Shown: positions 1 through 6,958 of the stretch, in pieces
Layout: each line of letters starts with the position of its first letter
Position numbering within the stretch: the stretch's first letter is position 1
Assembly: GCA_016218095.1 (NCBI GenBank)
Contig: JACREV010000239.1
Coordinates: 1 to 8,856, forward strand
Direction: 5' to 3'
Origin: Deltaproteobacteria bacterium
GTDB lineage: Bacteria; Desulfobacterota; GWC2-55-46
Length of the DNA: 8,856 nucleotides
Position numbers and translations under genes: made by a program
Notes under the pieces: generated by a model
Seen by the model: only the letters and a program-made list of their open reading frames with translations
Told to the model about the DNA's origin: nothing
Database searches by the model: none

Positions 1-1956
1 GACGCTTACCACTCGCGGGTGTATGTCGTCGGTCACGCGCGCCTTCATCCTTATTACGCCGCGCGGGGACGACACCCTGACCCAGTCGCCGTTCACAATG
101 CCGAGAGAGAGAGCGGCCTCGGTGTGCAACTCCACTTCGGGATCGGGCTTCAAATCGCGAAGTGAGCGGACCTGCCTGTGTTCGCTATGGAAGAACTCAA
201 GGCGCCTCGCGCCTGTTATCAATATGTACGGAAATTCTTTGGCGATATCCGGCGCGGATAACGGGCTTTCAGGCGGCTCCTTGAACGTAGGGAAACCTTC
301 GTACCCCATCCGCTCGAGTGTCTTGCAGAAGAGCTCGACCTTCCGCGAAGGCGTCCTGAAGCCGGACTTCTCGAACCTCCTGTACTCGTGAGGAGGGTGC
401 TTGCAGACGGACTTTTGAAGGTCTTCGTATTTTACGCCCAGTGGCTCTAATTGATAGTCCATTACCTCGTCGATCCCCTCGCCCGCGCCGGGTAGCTCAA
501 GCCTTTTTGCGAGCTCGTCCATTATCCACTCGTCCTGCCTGCACTCGCCGGTCTGCGTTATCGCGGCCTGCGCCATGACCATGTTTTCAACGACCAGCGG
601 ATACCCGATGACCTGTTTGGTCTCTGTCCAGAACGCGGCGGGGAGGACATAGTCGGCGATGGCGGCCGTAGGCGTCATGAATAAATCCGTTACCACAAGG
701 AGGTCGAGTGCGCGCAGACTCTCATAGACCTCTTTGGAATTTGCGACTGTGGCGAGCGGGTTGTTCCCGAATATGAGGAGCGCCCTTACCCTGTACGGGT
801 CGCCTGTCCTCATGGCTGTAAAGAGGGCCGGTATGTGTGCTGACGGCATAAAGGCCCGCCAGCCGCCGAGGAGCTTGAACTCGTCAGACCCTAGCCGCTT
901 CTTCCCCATACCCTCTGGGAGCCTGTCCTTGAGCGTCGGGTAGCTCCTTATGATATTCATCCCGAGGATGTCGCCTCCGGGTATGTCGATATTTCCTGTA
1001 ATGGCGCGGAGCAGTGCGACCGCCCTCACGGTCTGGAGGGAATTAAAGTTCTGCTCGAGCCCGAGCCCCCATTCAAGTATCGCGGGCTTGTTCGTGGCGT
1101 ATGTGCGCGCGGCCTCTATTATTGAGGCCGCAGGGATGGTCGTAATCGGCTCTGCCCACGCGGGCGTAAAAGGCTCGACGTGTTTCTTTAATTCCTCGAA
1201 CCCGACGGTCCACTTCTCGACGAACTCTTTGTCATGGAGACATTCGTTTATGATCACGTTTATCATGGCAAGCGCCAGCGCGGCGTCTGTCCCGGGGCGA
1301 ATAGAGAGCCACTGGCCGCACCTCTTAGCCGTCTCTGTCCTCCGGGGGTCGACTGCGATAGCCTTACAACCCGTATCGAGCGCCCTCTTTACAGAGGGCG
1401 CGAGCTCTCCGTCCGGGCCCGTTACGAGTGGGTTATGCGCCCAAAACAATATGCACTTCGGCGCGACCTCGCCGTAATAATCGCCTACGACAAAGCCGCC
1501 GTATGTGAGGTTGCTTACGGTTATCCTCGGTATGAAGCACTGCGCGAGCCCCGGCTCGTACCAGTTCGGGGTGCCGAGCTGGTTCGCGAACCTGACGACA
1601 TGCATGTAGTGGTGCCTGCCTGTACCCTGTCCGAGCGCGACGGATTCCGGCCCCGTCTCATTTCTAATCGCGCCGACCTTTGCTGAGATCTCGGAGAGCG
1701 CTTCGTCCCACGAAATACGCTCCCACTCAAGCGACCCCCTCTCGCCTTTTCTGCGTAGTGGGTACTTGAGCCTCTCCTGGTGGTTGGCGATCTCCGGCGA
1801 GAATACCCCCTTTGGGCACATCCAGCCCTGGTTCATCGGAGAGTCCGGGTCTCCCTTTACCTTCACGACCTTGCCGTCCTTGACATGGACGAGGACGCCG
1901 CAACCGCCGTGGCAGACCCTGCATACGCTCTTTATGATAGATACGCCGTCGTTCAT
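1..1956 (-). CDS. Molybdopterin (bis-MGD) oxidoreductase, acetylene-hydratase/thiosulfate-reductase-like; 3' end outside window
   Basis: I translated this frame by hand from the ATG at 1956. It stays open for 652 codons to the left edge, so only the last part of the protein is missing. It is a catalytic subunit of the DMSO-reductase superfamily, binding Mo or W through two pyranopterins plus one [4Fe-4S] cluster. The N-terminal cluster site is C12-x2-C15-x3-C19 with C47 in WMCPKG. RWERISW-like sequence follows at about 78-84 (EWERISWDEAL). The likely metal ligand is C140 (TGC codon) in AQCFIPR. Residues 575-652 form the start of the C-terminal dinucleotide-binding domain (ILITGARR). No Tat signal precedes the first cysteine, so it is probably cytoplasmic. 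From memory, the stretches around MINVIINE, ALFTAM and FMTPTA-IADYVLP resemble Pelobacter acetylene hydratase. However, the residue after the second cluster Cys is His16, where that enzyme has its catalytic Asp. A redox reaction is therefore more likely, and the substrate is unknown. It begins two bases after the GT2 stop (TAA CC ATG), with only a weak AAGAGA as ribosome site, which suggests coupled translation. Confidence 0.9.
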   Translation of the reverse strand, partial: MNDGVSIIKSVCRVCHGGCGVLVHVKDGKVVKVKGDPDSPMNQGWMCPKGVFSPEIANHQERLKYPLRRKGERGSLEWERISWDEALSEISAKVGAIRNETGPESVALGQGTGRHHYMHVVRFANQLGTPNWYEPGLAQCFIPRITVSNLTYGGFVVGDYYGEVAPKCILFWAHNPLVTGPDGELAPSVKRALDTGCKAIAVDPRRTETAKRCGQWLSIRPGTDAALALAMINVIINECLHDKEFVEKWTVGFEELKKHVEPFTPAWAEPITTIPAASIIEAARTYATNKPAILEWGLGLEQNFNSLQTVRAVALLRAITGNIDIPGGDILGMNIIRSYPTLKDRLPEGMGKKRLGSDEFKLLGGWRAFMPSAHIPALFTAMRTGDPYRVRALLIFGNNPLATVANSKEVYESLRALDLLVVTDLFMTPTAAIADYVLPAAFWTETKQVIGYPLVVENMVMAQAAITQTGECRQDEWIMDELAKRLELPGAGEGIDEVMDYQLEPLGVKYEDLQKSVCKHPPHEYRRFEKSGFRTPSRKVELFCKTLERMGYEGFPTFKEPPESPLSAPDIAKEFPYILITGARRLEFFHSEHRQVRSLRDLKPDPEVELHTEAALSLGIVNGDWVRVSSPRGVIRMKARVTDDIHPRVVSV

Positions 1957-1958
1957 GG

Positions 1959-2927
1959 TTATCTCTTAATAGTCCCCCAGAGCGCGCCCGAGCCGATGGA
2001 TACGGCGCGCAAGTACAACAACGCCGGCGCAAAAAGCGCTATTAACGGGTCCCTGAAAAGCGCTATCTTCAAGAACGGGAGCGTAGTCAGAAAAAAGAGG
2101 ACCAGCGCGGCTACGAGCAAAAGACCGCCCCAGGGCTTGATAAACAAGGCAACAGGGACCGTGCATGCCGCAATCAGAGAAAGGAGCGTCTGGAATTTTA
2201 ACGTCTGCGGCGTGTATGTGTCCTTGAGCATCTTGTCAGGAAATTTTTTGTAGACGACCATCCTCCAGTAGCCCCGCCAGAACTTTATCCTTGCGTACCT
2301 CTTTATCGAGGCCGGGTGGTTAAGATGGCTAACGATGGCGTTCGGGTTGAATACCATCTTGAAGCCCTTGGCGGACATCCTGTAGGATAGCTCGGTGTCT
2401 TCGTTGTTCGCTACAGGGAAGCTCGTGTCGAACCCGCCCATCTTATCAAAGACCTCTTTCCTGAAGCCAGCGGAGTAGGTGTCTATCATGTCGATGGAGG
2501 CGGCTTTTTTAAGCATCTCGAACCGCTCCTCGAACTCTATCTGGCAGAACCGCGCGACTATCTCCTTCTGTCCCGTCCTGTACGCGCCCTTGACGGCGAC
2601 GACCTCTTTATTTTCAAAAGGCCGGACCATCTCCCTTATCCAGTTCTTTTCAGGGACGCAGTCGGCGTCGGTAAAGAGTATTATCTCGCCTGTCGCCTTC
2701 TCGACACCCTTATTCCGAGCGGTAGCCGGCCCCTTGTTCGTCTGCCAGAAGTATTTTACCCCGTGCTGTTTTATTATTTCGGCGGTTCCGTCCCTGGAGC
2801 CGTCGTCGACGACTATCATTTCAAAAAGGCGCTTCGGATAGTCCTGGGCCTCTATCGCGGAAAGGCACCTCCCGATGGTATTCTCCGAATTGTAGGCAGG
2901 GACTATTACGGAGACGCGGGGGGCCAT
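1959..2927 (-). CDS. Family 2 glycosyltransferase with C-terminal membrane segments
   Basis: The 322-residue protein has a GT-A fold nucleotide-sugar transferase domain at about 1-230. VSVIVPAYNSE opens the domain and VVDDGS (D41-D42) contacts the nucleotide. FTDADC (D87, D89) is the metal-binding DxD. NNEDTELSYR (E176-D177) supplies the probable catalytic acid/base region. The usual QxxRW is replaced by a KFWRGYWR stretch near 215-222. About three hydrophobic segments follow, at roughly 245-262, 267-285 and 292-312, so the enzyme probably sits on the inner face of the cytoplasmic membrane and acts on a lipid-linked acceptor. This layout is common among processive or lipid-glycan GT2 enzymes. 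Donor and acceptor cannot be read from the sequence. The start lies one base after the radical SAM stop (TAG G ATG), and an AAGG lies about 12 bases upstream. It is the fourth gene of a tightly packed set of five. Confidence 0.9.
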   Translation of the reverse strand: MAPRVSVIVPAYNSENTIGRCLSAIEAQDYPKRLFEMIVVDDGSRDGTAEIIKQHGVKYFWQTNKGPATARNKGVEKATGEIILFTDADCVPEKNWIREMVRPFENKEVVAVKGAYRTGQKEIVARFCQIEFEERFEMLKKAASIDMIDTYSAGFRKEVFDKMGGFDTSFPVANNEDTELSYRMSAKGFKMVFNPNAIVSHLNHPASIKRYARIKFWRGYWRMVVYKKFPDKMLKDTYTPQTLKFQTLLSLIAACTVPVALFIKPWGGLLLVAALVLFFLTTLPFLKIALFRDPLIALFAPALLYLRAVSIGSGALWGTIKR

Positions 2928-2928
2928 C

Positions 2929-4395
2929 CTACGCGCTCGCCTTCTTTATGTCCGACCCCTTAAGCAGGTACTTGAAGAAAGTCCTCGCGGCCTTGACCGT
3001 CCTCTTTATCTCGCGGGGCGTGGTTATAAGCTGTTTGAGCTTGTATAAGATGTAGCCGGGCCTTAAGTAGAACTCCCTCCGGGCGTCGTCGCAGAACTTC
3101 ACGAGGTCTTCGGCACTCAAGTCCTCTGTCCTTATGACCGTATTGTGTAGCCCCTCAGGGGTTATCCAGCGCGAAAAATCCGTGCTCCTGATAAGCCCCC
3201 TCTGGCTGTACCAGTCGTAGGCCTCTGTTCCGGGGTAGACCATCACAGGGTAGAACTGGACGGTATCGGGCCTTAAGTCCTTGGCGAGGTCGAGCGTCTC
3301 CTTCAAGGTCTCTTTCGTCTCGCCCGGAAGCCCGGCCATGAAACAGCCGTGTATCAAAAGCCCCGCCCTTCTTGCGTCCCGCATGAAGGCCTTCATCTCG
3401 TCGAGCTTCGTCTTCTTCTTCATGTTGTCGAGAATTTTTTGACTGCCGCTCTCAAACCCGACGCATAGCGATCTGCACCCGGCCTCCCTGATCGCCTTCA
3501 TCGTCTCGTAGTCGATTCCGATGCGGGAGTTGGCGGTCCAGGTGATGCGTACGGACCTCTTTTTGATAAGGTCGGAGAGGGCCTTGAGCCTCTTTTTATC
3601 GACCGTGAGGGTGTCGTCCTCGAAGAAGACCGACTTGGCGTGCGGGAACTCCTTTATGATGTACTCGAGCTCGTCTACCACGTTTTCCACTGATCTACTC
3701 CTGAACCCCCTGCCCATGAGCGTCTGCGGGTATACGCAGAAGGTGCACGGGAACGGGCAGCCCCTCGACGTAGTTATCGTAACCATGGGAAAAAGCGCGT
3801 TGGGGTTGAAGTAGTTCTCTATCTTTAAAAACTTTTTATATACCTTGGAGACGAACGGGAGCTCGTCGAGGTTCTCGATAAACGGCCGCCTCTCGTTATG
3901 CGCGATATTGCCGCCGTCCCTCCAGCATATGCCCTTTACGGATGCGAGCGGGCCGCCCCTTGCAAGCGTATCGGCGAGGTCGAGGATGGTGCGGTCGTAT
4001 TCGAACCTCGCGACGGCGTCGAGCCTCGCGTCCATCTTCATGACGTCGTCCGGGAGCGCCGAGACGTGCGTTCCTACGGCTATTATGAACGCGCCGGGCA
4101 TGAGGTCCTTGAGCCTGCCCGCTATGCCGATGTCGTTATTGATGGAAGGCGTCGAGGTGTCGATGACGATGAGTCCCGGGCCGAAGGCGAGCACGCGGTT
4201 TTCCACGTCCTGGATATTGAGCCCGTCTGCCGGGGCGTCGATAAAGTCTATCTCGTGCCCTTTCTCCATCACTACAGCCGCGGCGGACGCGAGCCAGAGC
4301 GGAAAGTACAGGGTGCCGCTCTTGGTGACCGCAGGCGACCTCTGGGGCCTCGAGAATTTTTTCAGGAACGGGGGGTTAAGGAACAATATCTTCAT
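2929..4395 (-). CDS. B12-binding-domain radical SAM protein
   Basis: The 488-residue protein has the class B / BchE-like layout. An N-terminal Rossmann-type cobalamin-binding domain spans about 1-145 (MKILFLNPP, then GTHVSALPDDV at 108-118). No DxHxxG motif is visible, so base-off histidine ligation is not evident. The radical SAM domain starts at about 203. Its cluster motif is C213-x3-C217-x2-C220 (RGCPFPCTFC). FFEDDTLTVD follows at 257-266, GFESGSQKIL at 313-322, and the typical GLPGET loop near 355-360. A C-terminal extension of about 90 residues is rich in Lys and Arg. Members of this family perform B12-dependent methylations, cyclisations and ring rearrangements, and the substrate cannot be assigned here. 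The ATG at 4395 overlaps the DUF362 stop by one base (TAATG), with AAGGA nine bases upstream, so translation is probably coupled. The genes on either side suggest a lipid or glycan precursor as substrate; this is an inference. Confidence 0.92.
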   Translation of the reverse strand: MKILFLNPPFLKKFSRPQRSPAVTKSGTLYFPLWLASAAAVVMEKGHEIDFIDAPADGLNIQDVENRVLAFGPGLIVIDTSTPSINNDIGIAGRLKDLMPGAFIIAVGTHVSALPDDVMKMDARLDAVARFEYDRTILDLADTLARGGPLASVKGICWRDGGNIAHNERRPFIENLDELPFVSKVYKKFLKIENYFNPNALFPMVTITTSRGCPFPCTFCVYPQTLMGRGFRSRSVENVVDELEYIIKEFPHAKSVFFEDDTLTVDKKRLKALSDLIKKRSVRITWTANSRIGIDYETMKAIREAGCRSLCVGFESGSQKILDNMKKKTKLDEMKAFMRDARRAGLLIHGCFMAGLPGETKETLKETLDLAKDLRPDTVQFYPVMVYPGTEAYDWYSQRGLIRSTDFSRWITPEGLHNTVIRTEDLSAEDLVKFCDDARREFYLRPGYILYKLKQLITTPREIKRTVKAARTFFKYLLKGSDIKKASA

Positions 4396-5636
4396 TATGC
4401 GATTTCCTTGGTTATCCTTTCATATTGGCGTAGCTGTTCTGATAAAAAGCCCAGAGAACCCTTGAAACCTATGGCCCCCGAGGGGCAGACGAGGAAGCAG
4501 TACTGGCAACCGATGCACCCGTTGTCCTTTGCGGCTACGACGTCGGGGAGCTTGAGCTTGACCGGGCAGTAATCGGCGCACTTGGTGCAACCTTTAACGC
4601 ACTTCGCTCTGTCGAACGAGAAGCCCTTGAACTCCATCTCGGTCTTTATGAAATTGTCCTGTCTTAAGCCGGTCTTGAAGAGGAGGTTCCCGAAAAAGCG
4701 CGTGTTGCAGAGGTGGTTGAAGACCTTTGTGTTCCTCACCGCAAGAAAATACTTCTGTCTCTTGGGGCTGTGTATGAACGAGGCGAAGGCGTTCGCCACC
4801 GGCTCCTTGAACTTCCTTTTGACGCCGTTAAGGTCGATAGAGGAGGCGAACCTCAGGTGGTCCTTTGTAAGGAGCCCGGCGTCTTCAGCGGCCTTCAAGG
4901 TCCGGACCTTCTTGTAGTCGAAGTCAGCCAGACGGGCTGAGACGAGGTCGAGGAGGTAAGGGTCCGTTCCGATGAGGACAACGCCCGTCCTTACCGGGGT
5001 GCCGCGCGTCGGCCCGAGCCCTTCCATCGAGATGAGGCCGTCGACTATATGGAGTCCCGGCTTCACCCTTTTATTGATGTTCACGATATTTTTGGCGAGG
5101 TGGAGGTGTGTCTTCTTCTTGTTCTCCTGCCCGACGAGACAGCCCATTAGGTTCTTAAGGCACACGCTCATCCCGGCCTCGAAGTGGGTCTTCAACTTCG
5201 GCATGTTTATGAGGAAGTCGGCGTCGATTATCTCCTTGGCCACACCCGCCTTTACCCCGTCCTCAAAATCTATTTCGACCTTCTTCGAGTAGTTGAGGTC
5301 GATTACCTTAACGCCGTAATATTTCGCGAGCCGGTCAAAGGAGAGCCTCGATATCACGCTTATCCCGGACCTGTAAAAGCCGGAGTTCGTCCCCTCGGCG
5401 ATGGAGATGTCCCTGTACCCGCAGTTCTTCAGGAATTTGATAACGGACGCGACGAGCCTTAAGTCCGTCGTATTGCCCGTAAGCGCGTTCATGTTGCTGT
5501 TCATGTTGGGCTTTATGACGATCTTCGCGGACATGGCGCCGGGGAGCAGGTCCGCGTACCTCTTCAAAGCCTCTCCGACCTTAGTCTCTATCTCAGAGAC
5601 CGAATACGCCTTTATGATATCAAGCCTGAACGCCAT
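4395..5636 (-). CDS. DUF362 protein with C-terminal two-[4Fe-4S] ferredoxin domain
   Basis: The 413-residue protein has two parts. Residues 1 to about 330 carry the DUF362 pattern: VIKPNMN at 40-46, INMPKLKTH at 143-151, CLKNLMGCL at 159-167, and VDG...MEGLGPTRGTP at 198-214. The C-terminal part is a dicluster ferredoxin with C346-x3-C350-x2-C353-x3-C357-P and C374-x2-C377-x2-C380-x3-C384-P, followed by about 29 residues. There is no signal peptide, so it is cytoplasmic. DUF362 has no agreed biochemical role. The ferredoxin part indicates electron transfer, which could serve the neighbouring radical SAM or molybdopterin enzyme (inference). The start at 5636 overlaps the end of the GT9 gene by 17 bases. 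AAGGGCAGGG lies just upstream as ribosome site. The stop shares one base with the next start. Confidence 0.92.
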   Translation of the reverse strand: MAFRLDIIKAYSVSEIETKVGEALKRYADLLPGAMSAKIVIKPNMNSNMNALTGNTTDLRLVASVIKFLKNCGYRDISIAEGTNSGFYRSGISVISRLSFDRLAKYYGVKVIDLNYSKKVEIDFEDGVKAGVAKEIIDADFLINMPKLKTHFEAGMSVCLKNLMGCLVGQENKKKTHLHLAKNIVNINKRVKPGLHIVDGLISMEGLGPTRGTPVRTGVVLIGTDPYLLDLVSARLADFDYKKVRTLKAAEDAGLLTKDHLRFASSIDLNGVKRKFKEPVANAFASFIHSPKRQKYFLAVRNTKVFNHLCNTRFFGNLLFKTGLRQDNFIKTEMEFKGFSFDRAKCVKGCTKCADYCPVKLKLPDVVAAKDNGCIGCQYCFLVCPSGAIGFKGSLGFLSEQLRQYERITKEIA

Positions 5637-6777
5637 ACCCTGCCCTTCTCGCGATCTCGAGCACCTCTGTGGCCGCCTTCATCACGTCTTCGACCGAGAT
5701 GGACTCCATGCACTCTTTGTAATTCTTATACAGGCAGACGTCCTCGTCGCAAGTCTGCCTGCATCTATAGTCCTTTTCGACGACCCTGTGTATGTTGCCG
5801 TAGGGGCCGGTCTCGTTGGACTTTGAGGGTCCGAATATCGCGACGGTCGGCGTACCCATGGCCGAGGCGAGGTGCAAAGGCGCGCTGTCGTTAGTGATGA
5901 AGAGGTCGAGCCGTGAGATGATCGCCGCGCCGGTCCGAAGATCGGCCTTTCCGGCGAGGTTCTCCGCCTTATGCCTCATCCGGGATATTATCGGCTCTAT
6001 AAGCCCCTTTTCTTCGGGGGAGCCTGAAAAGAAGACGTCCGCGCCCTCTTCAATGAGCCTGTCCGCGACCTCCGCGAACCTCTCCGGGGCCCAGGATTTG
6101 AGAAGCTTTCTTCCGCCGGGGTGTATGCCTACCCTTATAGCGCCCTCCCCTCTGCCGAGCAGCGAGTCGGCCTTCGCGTACTCCTCTTTGGCAGGCAAGA
6201 GGCCCCAATCGACGGAGTCTATCTCGGCCCCCAGGTACCGCACAATGTCGAGGTGGTACTCGACCTTGTGCTTGACCGCCTCGAACGGGACGGTGTGCGT
6301 AAGGAGGAAGCCCCCGCCCGCGACGTCGTAGCTCACCCTGTATCTCGATCGCGCGGCATAGGCGAGGAGCGCTATGTCCCTTATGTCCGCCCGAGCCTCT
6401 ATGACGAGGTCGTACCTTTTTTTCCGAAGCTCCCTCAAGAAACCGACGAACCCCTTCGCCCCCCCGTAGAACCAGAAGGCGTCGTAAGCGAGCACGAAGT
6501 CGACATAGGGGTTTTTCCTTAAAAGGTCTCTGGCCGCCGTGGAGGTGAGGAAGGTTATCTTCGCCTCCGGAAAACGCTCCCTCAAGGGCTTTAACACCGG
6601 CATGGTCATGATGACGTCGCCTATATAGGCGGTCCTTATGACCAGTATCTCCCTTATCTCTCCGTCGTCGAGGCGGCGGGTTCTTAAGAGGTTGAAAGGG
6701 GCCCACAAGGCATACCCGAGGAGGTCGGCGGCAAGGGTGGCTATCCTTTTCTTCCTGTTTATTATCTTGTAATACAC
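5620..6777 (-). CDS. Family 9 glycosyltransferase (heptosyltransferase-like)
   Basis: The 385-residue protein has a GT-B fold. It transfers a sugar, heptose in characterised relatives, from an ADP- or other nucleotide-activated donor to an LPS-core-type acceptor at the cytoplasmic face of the inner membrane. The N-terminal domain shows ILVIRTAYIGDVIMTMP (44-60), where D54 matches the conserved Asp of WaaC/WaaF proteins. The C-terminal domain shows IHPGG at 218-222, KSWAPERF at 227-234 and TNDSAPLHLASAMGTP at 295-310. A hydrophobic, amphipathic stretch at about 12-29 may bind the membrane. The C-terminus has four cysteines at 339, 343, 348 and 356, seen in many GT9 proteins. The start is GTG at 6777: an in-frame TGA lies only one codon upstream (6781-6783), and GGAG sits ten bases before the GTG. 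It is the first gene of the five-gene set, and its 3' end overlaps DUF362 by 17 bases. It is an LPS-assembly candidate, but the exact sugar is not determined. Confidence 0.9.
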   Translation of the reverse strand: MYYKIINRKKRIATLAADLLGYALWAPFNLLRTRRLDDGEIREILVIRTAYIGDVIMTMPVLKPLRERFPEAKITFLTSTAARDLLRKNPYVDFVLAYDAFWFYGGAKGFVGFLRELRKKRYDLVIEARADIRDIALLAYAARSRYRVSYDVAGGGFLLTHTVPFEAVKHKVEYHLDIVRYLGAEIDSVDWGLLPAKEEYAKADSLLGRGEGAIRVGIHPGGRKLLKSWAPERFAEVADRLIEEGADVFFSGSPEEKGLIEPIISRMRHKAENLAGKADLRTGAAIISRLDLFITNDSAPLHLASAMGTPTVAIFGPSKSNETGPYGNIHRVVEKDYRCRQTCDEDVCLYKNYKECMESISVEDVMKAATEVLEIARRAGYGVQA

Positions 6778-6958
6778 CGGTCAAGGGCTCCAGGGTCGCT
6801 AAAAACCTTACACACCGCTCGAAAATGGCGGTAAGTTCATCCCGATATCATAAGATATTTCAACTAAAAATGGTAGAGGAATTAAGGGGGTTTACGGAAG
6901 GCTTGATATTTCAGTTGACTTTGAAGTGCGGCTCCGCGCGCCCACGGGGGGCTAGGTT
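6778..6958 (-). promoter_or_regulatory. Intergenic region, probable promoter of the five-gene set
   Basis: This gap separates the sugar-nucleotide reductase from the GT9 gene and is the only sizeable gap upstream of the five packed genes. Its centre (about 6841-6915) is clearly more AT-rich than the genes around it. On the minus strand a TATGAT (plus 6847-6852) matches five of six bases of a sigma-70 -10 box, but no good -35 lies 16-18 bases upstream. The hexamer overlaps a small inverted repeat. The GGAG for the GTG start lies at its promoter-distal end. No convincing terminator with a T-run follows the upstream gene, so read-through is possible. I see no ORF of note. Confidence 0.4.
6845..6858. 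repeat. Small inverted repeat overlapping a possible -10 box
   Basis: The plus strand reads ATATC-ATAA-GATAT, a perfect five-base inverted repeat with a four-base spacer. It lies in the AT-rich part of the gap and covers the possible -10 hexamer. It could be an operator, or simply chance in AT-rich DNA. Confidence 0.25.

Noticed and set aside
950..1477. Long plus-strand open frame opposite the molybdopterin gene (others at 3845-4572, 5816-6331 and 7981-8520)
   Set aside because: Each lies opposite a minus-strand gene with recognisable motifs. The G/C-rich third positions of the true genes produce open antisense frames. Their translations show no family pattern.
1537..1539. Selenocysteine at the metal-ligand position of the molybdopterin enzyme
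   Set aside because: The codon reads TGC (Cys140), not TGA, so no recoding is needed.
1..1956. Naming the enzyme acetylene hydratase
   Set aside because: The catalytic Asp position is His16, and the residues after the ligand Cys (FIPR) differ from the hydratase as I recall it. General similarity alone does not support that name.
6050..6784. 244-codon minus-strand frame inside the GT9 gene (similarly 1521-1730, 1727-2032 and 7573-7866)
   Set aside because: These are shifted frames of genuine genes. The products are Arg/Pro/Gly-rich and without motifs, while the other frame carries conserved family residues.
6940..6952. GCCC/GGGC hairpin after the reductase gene as terminator
   Set aside because: The stem is only four base pairs and no T-run follows on the minus strand, so it does not support a terminator call.
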